Assembly: GCA_964516325.1 (NCBI GenBank)
Contig: CAZFAP010000232.1
Coordinates: 1 to 5,604, forward strand
From: CAZFAP01 sp964516325
GTDB taxonomy: Bacteria; Auribacterota; JABMQX01
Length of the DNA stretch: 5,604 nucleotides
Direction of reading: 5' to 3'
Below the pieces are notes generated by a model. It worked only from the letters and a program-made list of their open reading frames with translations, ran no database searches and was not told the DNA's origin. This document shows positions 1-5,604 of this stretch, piece by piece. Position 1 is the stretch's first letter; every line of letters begins with the position of its first letter. A program made the position numbers and the translations under genes.

Positions 1-1979
1 GAACGGATGTCTATGCGCTTGGGGTGATCCTGTTCCGTTTGCTCACGGGCGAATCCCCGCACGATTTGTCCGGGACACGCTACGAGGTTCTTCGTCGGAT
101 TGCGGAAGAGGATGTCAGGCGCCCCCGCGAGATCGCCGGGGACATTGACCGCGAGCTGGAAGCCGTGCTTTTGAAGGCACTCGCCCATAATCCGAAAGAA
201 CGGTATCCATACGCCGGCATCCTCGCACAGGACATTCAAAACTACCTCACGGGCGAACCGCTGATTGCGCGGCGGCCCACTACCGTCTATTTCCTCCGCA
301 AGCGCATCAGGAAATATCGCGCTCGTGTAGCTGTCGCTTCTTCGTTCCTGACAGTACTTGTTGGAGTGGCCGTCTTTGCCTACCTCCGCGTTTCAAACGA
401 GCGGGACAAAGCAGTTGCCGCTCGCAACAATCTTCAGAGGCAGGTGGACAAGACAAGGGCCGGGTACGATTTTCTGCGGGGGATTATCCGCCACACCTTC
501 GAATTGGGCATAGCGGGACAGGTTGCCCTGGACCTTGCTGCCGAAGAAGTAGAGACAGCCTACGCCAATCAGCCGGAATTTGAGGCGGCGGCTCGGATGA
601 CGGCGGGAAGGATATACATGGTTCTCGACAGGTTTGACGCCGCCGAAAAGCATTTCCGGCGCGCCATGGAGATAAACATCAGGGTCCTTGGGGAGGAGCA
701 CCCGGACAGCATCGAGTCAATGGGTTGGATGGTGACGATCTTAGGTCGCTTAGAGAAACGGGACGAGTGGGAAGCAACTGCCAGGCGCCTCTTGAACGCT
801 CGCCGCCGCGTCTATGGGGAGAGCCACCCGGATATGCTGCGCCCAATGGAGCAACTGGCTGGATTGCTTTGGGAAAAGGGAGATTTCGACGGGGCGGAGG
901 AAATGCTCAGGCGAATCGTTGAGATTCGTCGGAAAGCGTACGGCGAGGAGGATGAAGACGTGATTCTCCCGATGGAGAGACGGGCGTTCCTGTATGAGCA
1001 ACGGGGACGGCTGAAGTGGGCGGAAACCTGGTGGAGAATAGCTCTCGAGATTCGGCGTCGTGCCTCTGGCGAGCGGCACCAGGAAACGCTGGTGGCAATG
1101 AACTCCCTGGCTCGTGTGCTGCGACAGACTGGCGGGCTTGATGAGGCCCTGAAAATCAACCGGGAAATCTACGAAATACGCCGCGAAACTCAGGGTGAGA
1201 ACCACCCGGAGACGCTCTGGGCAAAAGCCAACGTAGATGATGTGTTCGCTGAGCTGTCCCGGGCTGAAAGCGGGGCTGTGCTGGCTTACGATGGTTTTGA
1301 CGGAGGCCTGAGCCTCGCACGGGACATACTTAAGCCCGACCCCTCCCACTTCTCTTTATCGAAAAACCAGGGGACCCTCACAATCACGACCCAGCATGGC
1401 GACCTGCTCTCCGATGACTATGAAAACCTGTTCCTCGTGGATTGCCCATCAGACAGCGGGCAAGATTTTCAACTCACGACCTGTTTGCTGTCTTTCAAGC
1501 CCCTCGCCGATTTCCACCAGGCCGGTTTGATCTGCTACAACGACGACGACAACTGGCTAAAGTTAGTCTATGGATGGAATACCACGACTGTCGGGCCTTC
1601 TTTTAACGTCGGCGCTGAGACGGGAGGGTGCCTCGTCAATGTTTACTTTCGTGCGAGTCCGGTGGGACGGCAGGTCTGGCTCCGCATCATCAAGCGAGGG
1701 AATCGCTATACCCTTTACACGAGCCCGGACGGTGACTCATTTGTCCCGATGGCACCCTTGGTCTGGGACATCACCGGAGTGTTTCAGGGTTGCGCTGTAT
1801 GGGGCGACGGATCCGTTCGCCGGGTCGGGCTTTTTGCCAACAACGGCTCGCGTCCAACCACTCCTGAAATTGACGCATCGTTCGATTTCTTTGAGGTCAG
1901 GTCTCTCGTTGTGAAGGCGGAGACATCGGAAGATCAAGTTTCTGCGGATGGGGAGCAGGTAAATGTCGGTGAGGAATAA
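1..1979 (+). CDS. Transmembrane Ser/Thr protein kinase with TPR repeats and C-terminal concanavalin-like domain (5'-truncated)
   Basis: The frame is open from base 3 and runs off the left edge, so the start and the catalytic HRD/DFG motifs are not visible. The GTG at 24 lies inside the kinase fold and is not the start. Counting from base 3, residues 1-16 (TDVYALGVILFRLLTG) match kinase subdomain IX, and LLKALAHNPKERY near 56-68 matches subdomain XI. A basic stretch (RKRIRKYRAR, about 99-108) precedes one membrane helix at about 109-128, predicting kinase inside and the rest outside. Five TPR units follow, marked by GEEHPDS, GESHPDM, GEEDEDV, GERHQET and GENHPET exactly 42 residues apart, as in kinesin-light-chain TPRs. 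Residues about 430-635 resemble the DUF1349/GH43 C-terminal beta-sandwich (GLICYNDDDNWLKLVYGWN; WLRIIKRGNRYTLYTSPDG; VGLFANNG). The kinase and TPR calls are firm; the beta-sandwich call is by pattern. It overlaps the sigma gene by 17 bases, suggesting coupled expression. Confidence 0.93.
   Translation, partial: TDVYALGVILFRLLTGESPHDLSGTRYEVLRRIAEEDVRRPREIAGDIDRELEAVLLKALAHNPKERYPYAGILAQDIQNYLTGEPLIARRPTTVYFLRKRIRKYRARVAVASSFLTVLVGVAVFAYLRVSNERDKAVAARNNLQRQVDKTRAGYDFLRGIIRHTFELGIAGQVALDLAAEEVETAYANQPEFEAAARMTAGRIYMVLDRFDAAEKHFRRAMEINIRVLGEEHPDSIESMGWMVTILGRLEKRDEWEATARRLLNARRRVYGESHPDMLRPMEQLAGLLWEKGDFDGAEEMLRRIVEIRRKAYGEEDEDVILPMERRAFLYEQRGRLKWAETWWRIALEIRRRASGERHQETLVAMNSLARVLRQTGGLDEALKINREIYEIRRETQGENHPETLWAKANVDDVFAELSRAESGAVLAYDGFDGGLSLARDILKPDPSHFSLSKNQGTLTITTQHGDLLSDDYENLFLVDCPSDSGQDFQLTTCLLSFKPLADFHQAGLICYNDDDNWLKLVYGWNTTTVGPSFNVGAETGGCLVNVYFRASPVGRQVWLRIIKRGNRYTLYTSPDGDSFVPMAPLVWDITGVFQGCAVWGDGSVRRVGLFANNGSRPTTPEIDASFDFFEVRSLVVKAETSEDQVSADGEQVNVGEE
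1950..1955 (+). promoter_or_regulatory. Ribosome binding site of the sigma factor gene, inside the kinase gene
   Basis: GGGGAG lies 7 bases before the ATG at 1963 and fixes that start. It sits within the last codons of the kinase gene, so ribosomes finishing the kinase reach the sigma start directly. This supports translational coupling of the pair. Confidence 0.65.
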
Positions 1980-2763
1980 CAGAACAACGGCAGGCGGGGC
2001 GAATGCAGCGTTTCAGACCACGCATTGGAGTGAGTTCCTCGGGGTGCGCTCGGGCGATGAAGGGCAGAGGCAGAAGACGCTGGGGGAGCTTCTGAGCAGA
2101 TACTGGAAGCCTGTATATTGCTATCTCCGCTGCAAGGGGTATGATCGGGAGGCCTCAAAGGACCTCACTCAGGGCTTCTTTCATAAAGTCGTGCTGGGCC
2201 GGGGGCTGTTCGAGCGGGCGGACCGTGCCAAAGGAAGGTTCCGGACGTTTCTCCTGACGTGCTTGAACCGTTACGTTGCGAAAATTCAGCGCGCCGGGAG
2301 AGCGAAGCGGCGCGTGCCGGAAGGCGGTCTGGTCAGCCTCGAACACGTTGATTGGCTCAACGTCCCTGAGCCTGCTCACTGCACGACGCCGAGCGAGGTT
2401 TTTGATTACGCATGGGCATCGGCCCTTCTGGATCAAGTCCTCGGCGCCGTCAGGCGAAAATGTTGCGAAACCGGCAACCGCGTTGACTGGGAGCTTTTCC
2501 GGGAGAGGTTTCTCACCCCCATCCTCGACAATTCTGAAGTGCCTTCCCTGGACTGCCTGTCCCAGAAATATGGAATATCGAAGCCGGCCCAGGCTTCCAA
2601 AATGATTCTCAGAGTGAAGAGTGTTTTTCGGGCTGCTCTGAGGCGCGAAGTGCGGCAGCTTGTGGATTCGGACGACGAGCTGGAGGACGAAATTGGCTAT
2701 CTGATGAAAATTTTTTCAAAAGGTGAGGGAAGATTTGGGTCCGACATGGCTATATATAAGTGA
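1963..2763 (+). CDS. ECF-like RNA polymerase sigma factor, kinase-linked TTHW type
   Basis: This is a 266-residue sigma-70-family protein that should direct RNA polymerase to a dedicated promoter set. TTHW at 19-22 is the usual N-terminal signature of this PVC family. Region 2 spans about 40-110 (LLSRYWKPVYCYLRCKGY, then KDLTQGFF at 66-73, and KGRFRTFLLTCLNRYVA at 90-106). Region 4 is the C-terminal part: DWELFRERFL at 175-184, then a helix-turn-helix around LSQKYGISKPAQASKMILRV (199-218) and an arginine-rich helix. The start is the ATG at 1963, preceded by GGGGAG at 1950-1955 with a 7-base spacer. It lies inside the end of the kinase gene in another frame. No anti-sigma gene is visible, so control by the neighbouring kinase is the natural inference. 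After the conserved-looking helix (DELEDEIGYLMKIFSK) there is a 13-residue tail of unknown value. Confidence 0.9.
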   Translation: MSVRNNRTTAGGANAAFQTTHWSEFLGVRSGDEGQRQKTLGELLSRYWKPVYCYLRCKGYDREASKDLTQGFFHKVVLGRGLFERADRAKGRFRTFLLTCLNRYVAKIQRAGRAKRRVPEGGLVSLEHVDWLNVPEPAHCTTPSEVFDYAWASALLDQVLGAVRRKCCETGNRVDWELFRERFLTPILDNSEVPSLDCLSQKYGISKPAQASKMILRVKSVFRAALRREVRQLVDSDDELEDEIGYLMKIFSKGEGRFGSDMAIYK

Positions 2764-2773
2764 GGGGCAGATG
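2762..2773 (+). promoter_or_regulatory. Ribosome binding site plus ATG just after the sigma stop, out of frame with the third gene
   Basis: GAGGGG at 2762-2767 overlaps the sigma TGA stop and precedes an ATG at 2771-2773. This is the best start signal for the third gene, but the ATG is in frame 2 while the protein-like sequence is in frame 1. The AGG core is 5 bases from the ATG, a slightly short spacing. Reading from this ATG gives MILPDTP before the two frames would need to join. Confidence 0.4.
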
Positions 2774-2844
2774 ATACTCCCTGACACCCCGACAATGATT
2801 TCGAGAGGCTCGATCCGGCGATTTCGCCGAAAAGCGAATACGAT

Positions 2845-3408
2845 TTGCGAGGCTGTCGAGGGCTTGGACGCGTGGAAAAAGAAGAAACGACATACGGGCT
2901 TAGCCCGAAGCATCTCGCACGCCTTCTTGCCATCGGACTGGAAAAGGACGATGGCGAAAACAAGCTCGGCGACACGCGAACCCCTGCCGAAGAACTCGAG
3001 GAAATCCTCTCGCGCAGACTTTCCCTCGACCCTGCCACTCCCGATTCCATGCCTGCCATTCTGAACCGGCCCTGCGGCGAGCTTCTTCCCGCCGCCGGCC
3101 GCTCGATGGGCAATGTTCTTCTTGATCCCGCCACCGATTTGGCCATCATCCGAACGCTGAAGGACTACGGCAAACAATTAGTCCGCCGCGGACTGGAGGG
3201 CAAGCGGGCCGCGGCAATCGTCATTTACTATGCTGCGATTGCCAGCGCCCTCCTCTTTCATAATCATAAAATCACGCAGCATTCGTACGAAAAGCTGGAA
3301 AAAGCCTACACAGACCTCGAACAGAAGCCTTGGGTCCCGCCCGAGCTGAAAGAGCTGTTTCAAAAAGCGCGCACCCTTTGTCAAGAACGACAGGCGAAGA
3401 CTGAATAG
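2845..3408 (+). CDS. Protein of unknown function, third gene of the kinase/sigma unit; start uncertain, possibly frameshifted
   Basis: I cannot name a family. The readable protein is 187 residues from TTG 2845. A GTG at 2872 with GAGGG 9 bases upstream is an alternative start. The in-frame sequence is open back to 2785 and looks coding there too (DNDFERLDPAISPKSEYDL), after a TGA at 2782-2784, so the true N-terminus may be longer. Seen from residue 1 at 2845: a helical segment YGLSPKHLARLLAIGLEKD (17-35), an acidic helix around 47-60, a proline-rich linker (about 61-85), then a helical C-terminal half. That half has a hydrophobic stretch at 122-138 (AAIVIYYAAIASALLF), which could be a buried helix or a membrane segment, followed by HKITQHSYEKLEKAY. 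There is no signal peptide and no catalytic motif I recognise. Its position directly after the sigma gene suggests a role in the same pathway, as adaptor, regulator or kinase substrate; this is inference. Confidence 0.75.
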   Translation: MRGCRGLGRVEKEETTYGLSPKHLARLLAIGLEKDDGENKLGDTRTPAEELEEILSRRLSLDPATPDSMPAILNRPCGELLPAAGRSMGNVLLDPATDLAIIRTLKDYGKQLVRRGLEGKRAAAIVIYYAAIASALLFHNHKITQHSYEKLEKAYTDLEQKPWVPPELKELFQKARTLCQERQAKTE

Positions 3409-3430
3409 CAGTTCTCATTCCACCCCCGCC

Positions 3431-3520
3431 TTAAGAGCCCTTGCTCTTCTTATTACGTTGCGCCTTTCCAGGATCTTCGAGATAATCTTCCTTGAATGTG
3501 CTATCGCGCGCTTTCGCCAT
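3431..3520 (-). CDS. Possible small protein (29 residues) or remnant of a larger gene
   Basis: On the minus strand an ATG at 3520-3518 opens a 29-codon frame ending in TAA at 3433-3431. It begins MAKARDSTFKEDYLEDPG and ends in a lysine-rich tail (QRNKKSKGS). GGAG lies 4 bases before the ATG. The frame stays open upstream to 3583, reading KPNRISEYWKELWSI just before the methionine, which also looks like protein. That suggests either a start that is not visible or the tail of a decayed gene. The composition is charged and soluble, with no membrane segment. I do not recognise a family. It converges on the third gene, and its last codons overlap the hairpin at 3433-3448. The evidence is sequence plausibility only, so confidence is low. 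Confidence 0.3.
   Translation of the reverse strand: MAKARDSTFKEDYLEDPGKAQRNKKSKGS
3433..3448 (+). terminator. Weak terminator-like hairpin after the kinase/sigma/third-gene unit
   Basis: AAGAGC (3433-3438) and GCTCTT (3443-3448) form a perfect 6-bp stem with a CCTT loop, 25 bases after the stop of the third gene. The following bases, CTTATTACG, are only partly T-rich, so termination strength is doubtful. The same bases encode the last codons of the minus-strand small ORF. Confidence 0.3.
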
Positions 3521-3921
3521 TATGCTCCACAACTCTTTCCAATACTCGCTTATCCGGTTTGGTTTCAGGTTTAGGCCGCGTCGTTATCTTACTCGACAGC
3601 AAGATGTTACGCCGCTACCAGAAGCGCGTGAAGGGCCTTCTGAACGCGTCTAAGGCCGGTTCGGAACTCCGGAAGAAAGGCGCGCTCCGGACGCGAGGTC
3701 TTCAACCGCGGGGCAGAGGACTGGCGCGGTTCGATTTGCCTGGGAAAGACCGGGCCGCGTTCGTCACACCGACGATTTGCTGAAGGCTCTGCACGGCGTG
3801 GGCTTCTGGTAACAGTCACCAGGAGGCTTCTCGCGTAGTCGCTCTCCCCGCCCGACGGCAAGGATTTTCTCCCGCCTCAAGTCCAACTCGCTGTCCTCGC
3901 TCTGGCAAAGCGCCGGCCTCT

Positions 3922-3965
3922 CGTTGCCGACGAGGCAACGCCGCTGAACGCAGATGGACGCGGAT
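3922..3965. repeat. Hairpin followed by two copies of a 10-base tandem repeat
   Basis: CGTTGCC (3922-3928) and GGCAACG (3934-3940) form a perfect 7-bp stem with a GACGA loop. Directly after come GAACGCAGAT (3946-3955) and GGACGCGGAT (3956-3965), which match at 8 of 10 positions. Short GAACGC(A/G)GAT-like tandems are, from memory, common in intergenic DNA of several environmental phyla, which suggests a dispersed repeat family. Its function is unknown. Confidence 0.45.
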
Positions 3966-4082
3966 GACAAAGGGGAGAGAACTCCGCTGGCGTCATGCCG
4001 GATGTTTTTTTCTTGCTATGTTGTGTTGATTTTGGGAAACTATCGCTTCGATTTGGGCAAAGGCGAGCCCCGCGCGTAACTG

Positions 4083-4113
4083 GTGTTCTTGCAGGATGTT
4101 CCAGCAAGAACGC
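4083..4113. repeat. Long imperfect hairpin in the intergenic region
   Basis: GTTCTTGC (4085-4092) and GCAAGAAC (4104-4111) are perfect inverted copies. Past an A/A mismatch the stem continues with GG/CC around an ATGTT loop, and outwards with one wobble pair and one G-C pair. That gives about 12 pairs over 31 bases. No T-run follows on either strand, so it does not look like an intrinsic terminator. It could be a REP- or MITE-like repeat, or part of a structured RNA. Confidence 0.45.
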
Positions 4114-4208
4114 AAGGATGGTGCACTTTTTGCATCTTCTCAAACTATGGGGAGGCAATCAAAGCCGAACCCGTCGCCGGGGGGGCCCGCCTTGAGTTGT
4201 TAGCGACG

Positions 4209-4226
4209 TGAAAGCAAACACTTTCA
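4209..4226. promoter_or_regulatory. Inverted repeat upstream of the glycosyltransferase, candidate operator
   Basis: TGAAAG (4209-4214) and CTTTCA (4221-4226) are perfect inverted copies separated by six bases (CAAACA), ending 38 bases before the ATG at 4265. The size and position suit a dimeric repressor or activator site. I see no convincing -35/-10 pair beside it, so the role is only suggested. Confidence 0.3.
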
Positions 4227-4264
4227 AACAGTACTGACCCGTCCGCCAACCGGACCACAATTCC

Positions 4265-5500
4265 ATGGGAAAAGCAGGCAAACCGATCGTAGTGATAACG
4301 AGTTGGGCGCCGCGGCTGTGCGGGATCGCCACGTTCGCCGAGGAGGCGGTAGAATTCATCCGGCGGCGTTTTCCGGGTCGGTCTGTCCAGATTATCTCGC
4401 ACACGGATGGCAGGGGCGAGAACGTCCATCCGCTCATTGACCTCTCCCGGCCGGACTGGCACGTCCCCGTAGCTGAAAAGGTGAAAGAGCTTTCGCCAGC
4501 GGTCGTCCACATTCAGCACGAGTACGGGCTTTACAATCACGTTGACGGTCAAAATCACAGCGACCAGAACAACGGTTTTCTGAGGCTTCTGGAGGAAATC
4601 CGCGAGTTCCCGATCGTCGTGGAACCGCACACGATTCACGGTCGCCCGCGAGACAAGGAGATGGAGTTCATCCGGAAGCTGTGCGACCGTGCGGACGTGG
4701 TGATCCTGAAATGTCACTACCATACCTGGCGGCTGGACTGGAATTTCTCGGAGCAGGGCTGGAAGATGCCGCGAAACTTCATGGTGATTCCTCACGGGGC
4801 ACGCCCGGACAAGGGATGGCCGCCCGAACAAATCCCTGAAATCAAGAAGGAGTTAGGTTTCCGCGACGGGGATTTCTCTTCTCACCGGCTCGTCGGACTT
4901 TTGGGGTGGATTCAGAACAACAAGCGATGGGATATGGTGACGACCATCTGGGAAGATGCGGCCGAGGAGATTCGGCGCCGCACCGGCCAGGAATGGTGTC
5001 TCTTCGCGGGAGGAGCGATGCGAGACCCTGCCCACCGCGGTCACTATGAGCTATATAAGACTCAGCTCGAGGAGCTTGAGCGAAAAGGTCTCGCCCACTA
5101 CTACGAGTTCATTCCAAGAGGAGACCTCTATTACAAGGTCATGGCTGTGTGCGACATTGTCGTTCTCCCTTCGACGGATGAAACCCAATCCGGCACCCTG
5201 GCGCGAGTTGTCGCCCTCAGAAAACCCTACATCACGACCGCCCCGCTGGAGGGCTTGACTTCCCAAACTGTGGAAAGCGAAGGGGGGCTTCTCTTCACCA
5301 ACAAGCAGATGCTGCGAGAAAAAATTGTGCGCCTCGCGTGCGACGAACAACTCCGCGAGACGTTGAGCAACAACCTCCGCACCTACCTCGAGAAAGAGGT
5401 CTCCTGGGAAGTGGTCGCCGACCAGTACGCCGCTGCTTACGATATTGCCCGCCAAGCCAAACACCGCAAGAAGCCCGTCGAGCTGCCTCTGGAAATGTAA
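4265..5500 (+). CDS. GT-B fold glycosyltransferase (GT4-like)
   Basis: This is a complete 411-residue enzyme, a normal length for a GT-B transferase, expected to move a sugar from a nucleotide donor in the cytoplasm. Donor and acceptor cannot be read from the sequence. The N-terminal domain starts with a strand and the RLCGIATF acceptor-side loop (17-24), typical of (R)CGIATF transferases, then HIQHEYG (82-88) and PHTIHG (121-126). IPHG (175-178) marks the inter-domain region. The C-terminal domain begins at GLLGWIQNNKRWD (211-223), with K220 in the place of the usual donor-phosphate lysine, and carries PSTDETQSG (302-310). The EX7E motif reads E306...R314, so the second glutamate is replaced. 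There is no signal peptide or membrane helix. The start is the ATG at 4265; an in-frame TGA lies at 4235-4237 and no good ribosome binding site precedes it. It is alone in the window; from general knowledge such enzymes serve polysaccharide, glycolipid or compatible-solute synthesis. Confidence 0.92.
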   Translation: MGKAGKPIVVITSWAPRLCGIATFAEEAVEFIRRRFPGRSVQIISHTDGRGENVHPLIDLSRPDWHVPVAEKVKELSPAVVHIQHEYGLYNHVDGQNHSDQNNGFLRLLEEIREFPIVVEPHTIHGRPRDKEMEFIRKLCDRADVVILKCHYHTWRLDWNFSEQGWKMPRNFMVIPHGARPDKGWPPEQIPEIKKELGFRDGDFSSHRLVGLLGWIQNNKRWDMVTTIWEDAAEEIRRRTGQEWCLFAGGAMRDPAHRGHYELYKTQLEELERKGLAHYYEFIPRGDLYYKVMAVCDIVVLPSTDETQSGTLARVVALRKPYITTAPLEGLTSQTVESEGGLLFTNKQMLREKIVRLACDEQLRETLSNNLRTYLEKEVSWEVVADQYAAAYDIARQAKHRKKPVELPLEM

Positions 5501-5522
5501 GGGATTAAACTTGTAGGCTGCT

Positions 5523-5535
5523 GCACCGGCGGTGC
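5523..5535. repeat. Short GC-rich palindrome after the glycosyltransferase
   Basis: GCACCG (5523-5528), one G, then CGGTGC (5530-5535) form a perfect 6-bp inverted repeat 23 bases after the stop. No T-run follows, so it is a poor terminator. The rest of 5501-5604 shows no gene in either direction. Confidence 0.25.
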
Positions 5536-5604
5536 CCCAGAGGATATGGTCCCCGCCAAAGACCCTTGACATCCCTTCTCCAAGGTCGGATGATTGCGGG
5601 GAGA

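Larger units (their letters stand above)
3409..4264. other. 856-base region without a confident gene
   Basis: No long frame here shows a recognisable domain. The frames of 60-95 codons on either strand are arginine-, proline- and serine-rich, as GC-rich noncoding sequence gives. What can be supported is a hairpin at 3433-3448, a minus-strand 29-codon ORF at 3431-3520, a hairpin plus tandem repeat at 3922-3965, a larger hairpin at 4083-4113, a seven-G run at about 4180-4186 and an inverted repeat at 4209-4226. I saw no tRNA, rRNA, CRISPR array or transposase. The region looks like decayed sequence with dispersed repeats between two transcription units. Confidence 0.6.

Noticed and set aside
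750..1349. 199-codon minus-strand frame opposite the TPR region
   Set aside because: It is a by-product of the repetitive TPR coding sequence on the other strand and has no domain of its own.
2751..2760. TATATATAAG at the end of the sigma gene as a -10 box for the third gene
   Set aside because: No -35-like hexamer lies at a usual distance, and the bases are explained as the last sigma codons.
3496..3783. 95-codon + strand frame containing MLRRYQKRVKG, briefly like the RYQKR segment of ComM-type ATPases
   Set aside because: The likeness ends after about six residues, the rest is arginine-rich with no domain, and codon use in the first third does not look coding.
3607..3970. Two overlapping minus-strand frames of 84 and 68 codons
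   Set aside because: Both are rich in Arg, Pro and Ser, lack a ribosome binding site or known motif, and overlap each other in different frames, as expected of GC-rich noncoding DNA.
3987..4011. CTGGC/GCCGG stem followed by seven T, as a terminator
   Set aside because: The stem is only five pairs with one wobble and sits three bases from the T-run, more than 570 bases after the last confident gene.
3995..4195. 66-codon + strand frame starting MPDVFFLLCCVDFGK
   Set aside because: It passes through the 4083-4113 hairpin and the G-run and ends in an Arg/Gly/Pro tail. It has no ribosome binding site and no recognisable family.
4145..4831. 228-codon minus-strand frame opposite the glycosyltransferase
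   Set aside because: It is antisense to a well-supported enzyme with clear motifs; long antisense frames are common in GC-rich genes.
5051..5572. 173-codon minus-strand frame reaching past the glycosyltransferase stop
   Set aside because: Most of it is antisense to the enzyme. Its first residues (FGGDHILWGTAGAAAY) look protein-like by eye but match nothing I know.

Overview
The window looks like chromosome of a free-living environmental bacterium of the Planctomycetota/Verrucomicrobiota (PVC) type. This is an inference from gene style. The first gene is the 3' part of a Ser/Thr protein kinase with one membrane segment and kinesin-light-chain-like TPR repeats. The second is a TTHW-type ECF sigma factor overlapping it. 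Such kinase/sigma pairs are typical of those phyla, and Acidobacteria remain possible. All confident genes lie on the + strand.

Layout. Bases 1-1979 carry the 5'-truncated kinase; its catalytic HRD and DFG motifs lie off the left edge. It has a kinase C-lobe, a membrane helix, five TPR units at an exact 42-residue period, and a C-terminal concanavalin-like (DUF1349/GH43 C-terminal-like) domain. Bases 1963-2763 encode the ECF-like sigma factor, overlapping the kinase by 17 bases. Bases 2845-3408 hold the readable part of a third gene, a helical protein of unknown function. Its open frame has no ATG near its start. A well-placed ribosome binding site and ATG sit one frame away, 7 bases after the sigma stop, which suggests a one-base lesion or a frameshift in a CCCC run.

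Bases 3409-4264 form an 856-base region without a confident gene. It holds a weak terminator-like hairpin, one plausible 29-codon minus-strand ORF, two hairpins, a short tandem repeat and an inverted repeat just upstream of the next gene. It looks like decayed sequence plus dispersed repeats. Bases 4265-5500 encode a complete GT-B glycosyltransferase, and 5501-5604 contain no gene that can be called.

How the parts may work together: kinase, sigma factor and third protein look like one translationally coupled transcription unit. The basic stretch before the membrane helix predicts the kinase inside and the TPR plus lectin-like domains outside. The unit therefore reads as a candidate surface sensor that signals to a dedicated sigma factor by phosphorylation. 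The glycosyltransferase stands apart after the long gap and need not be related.
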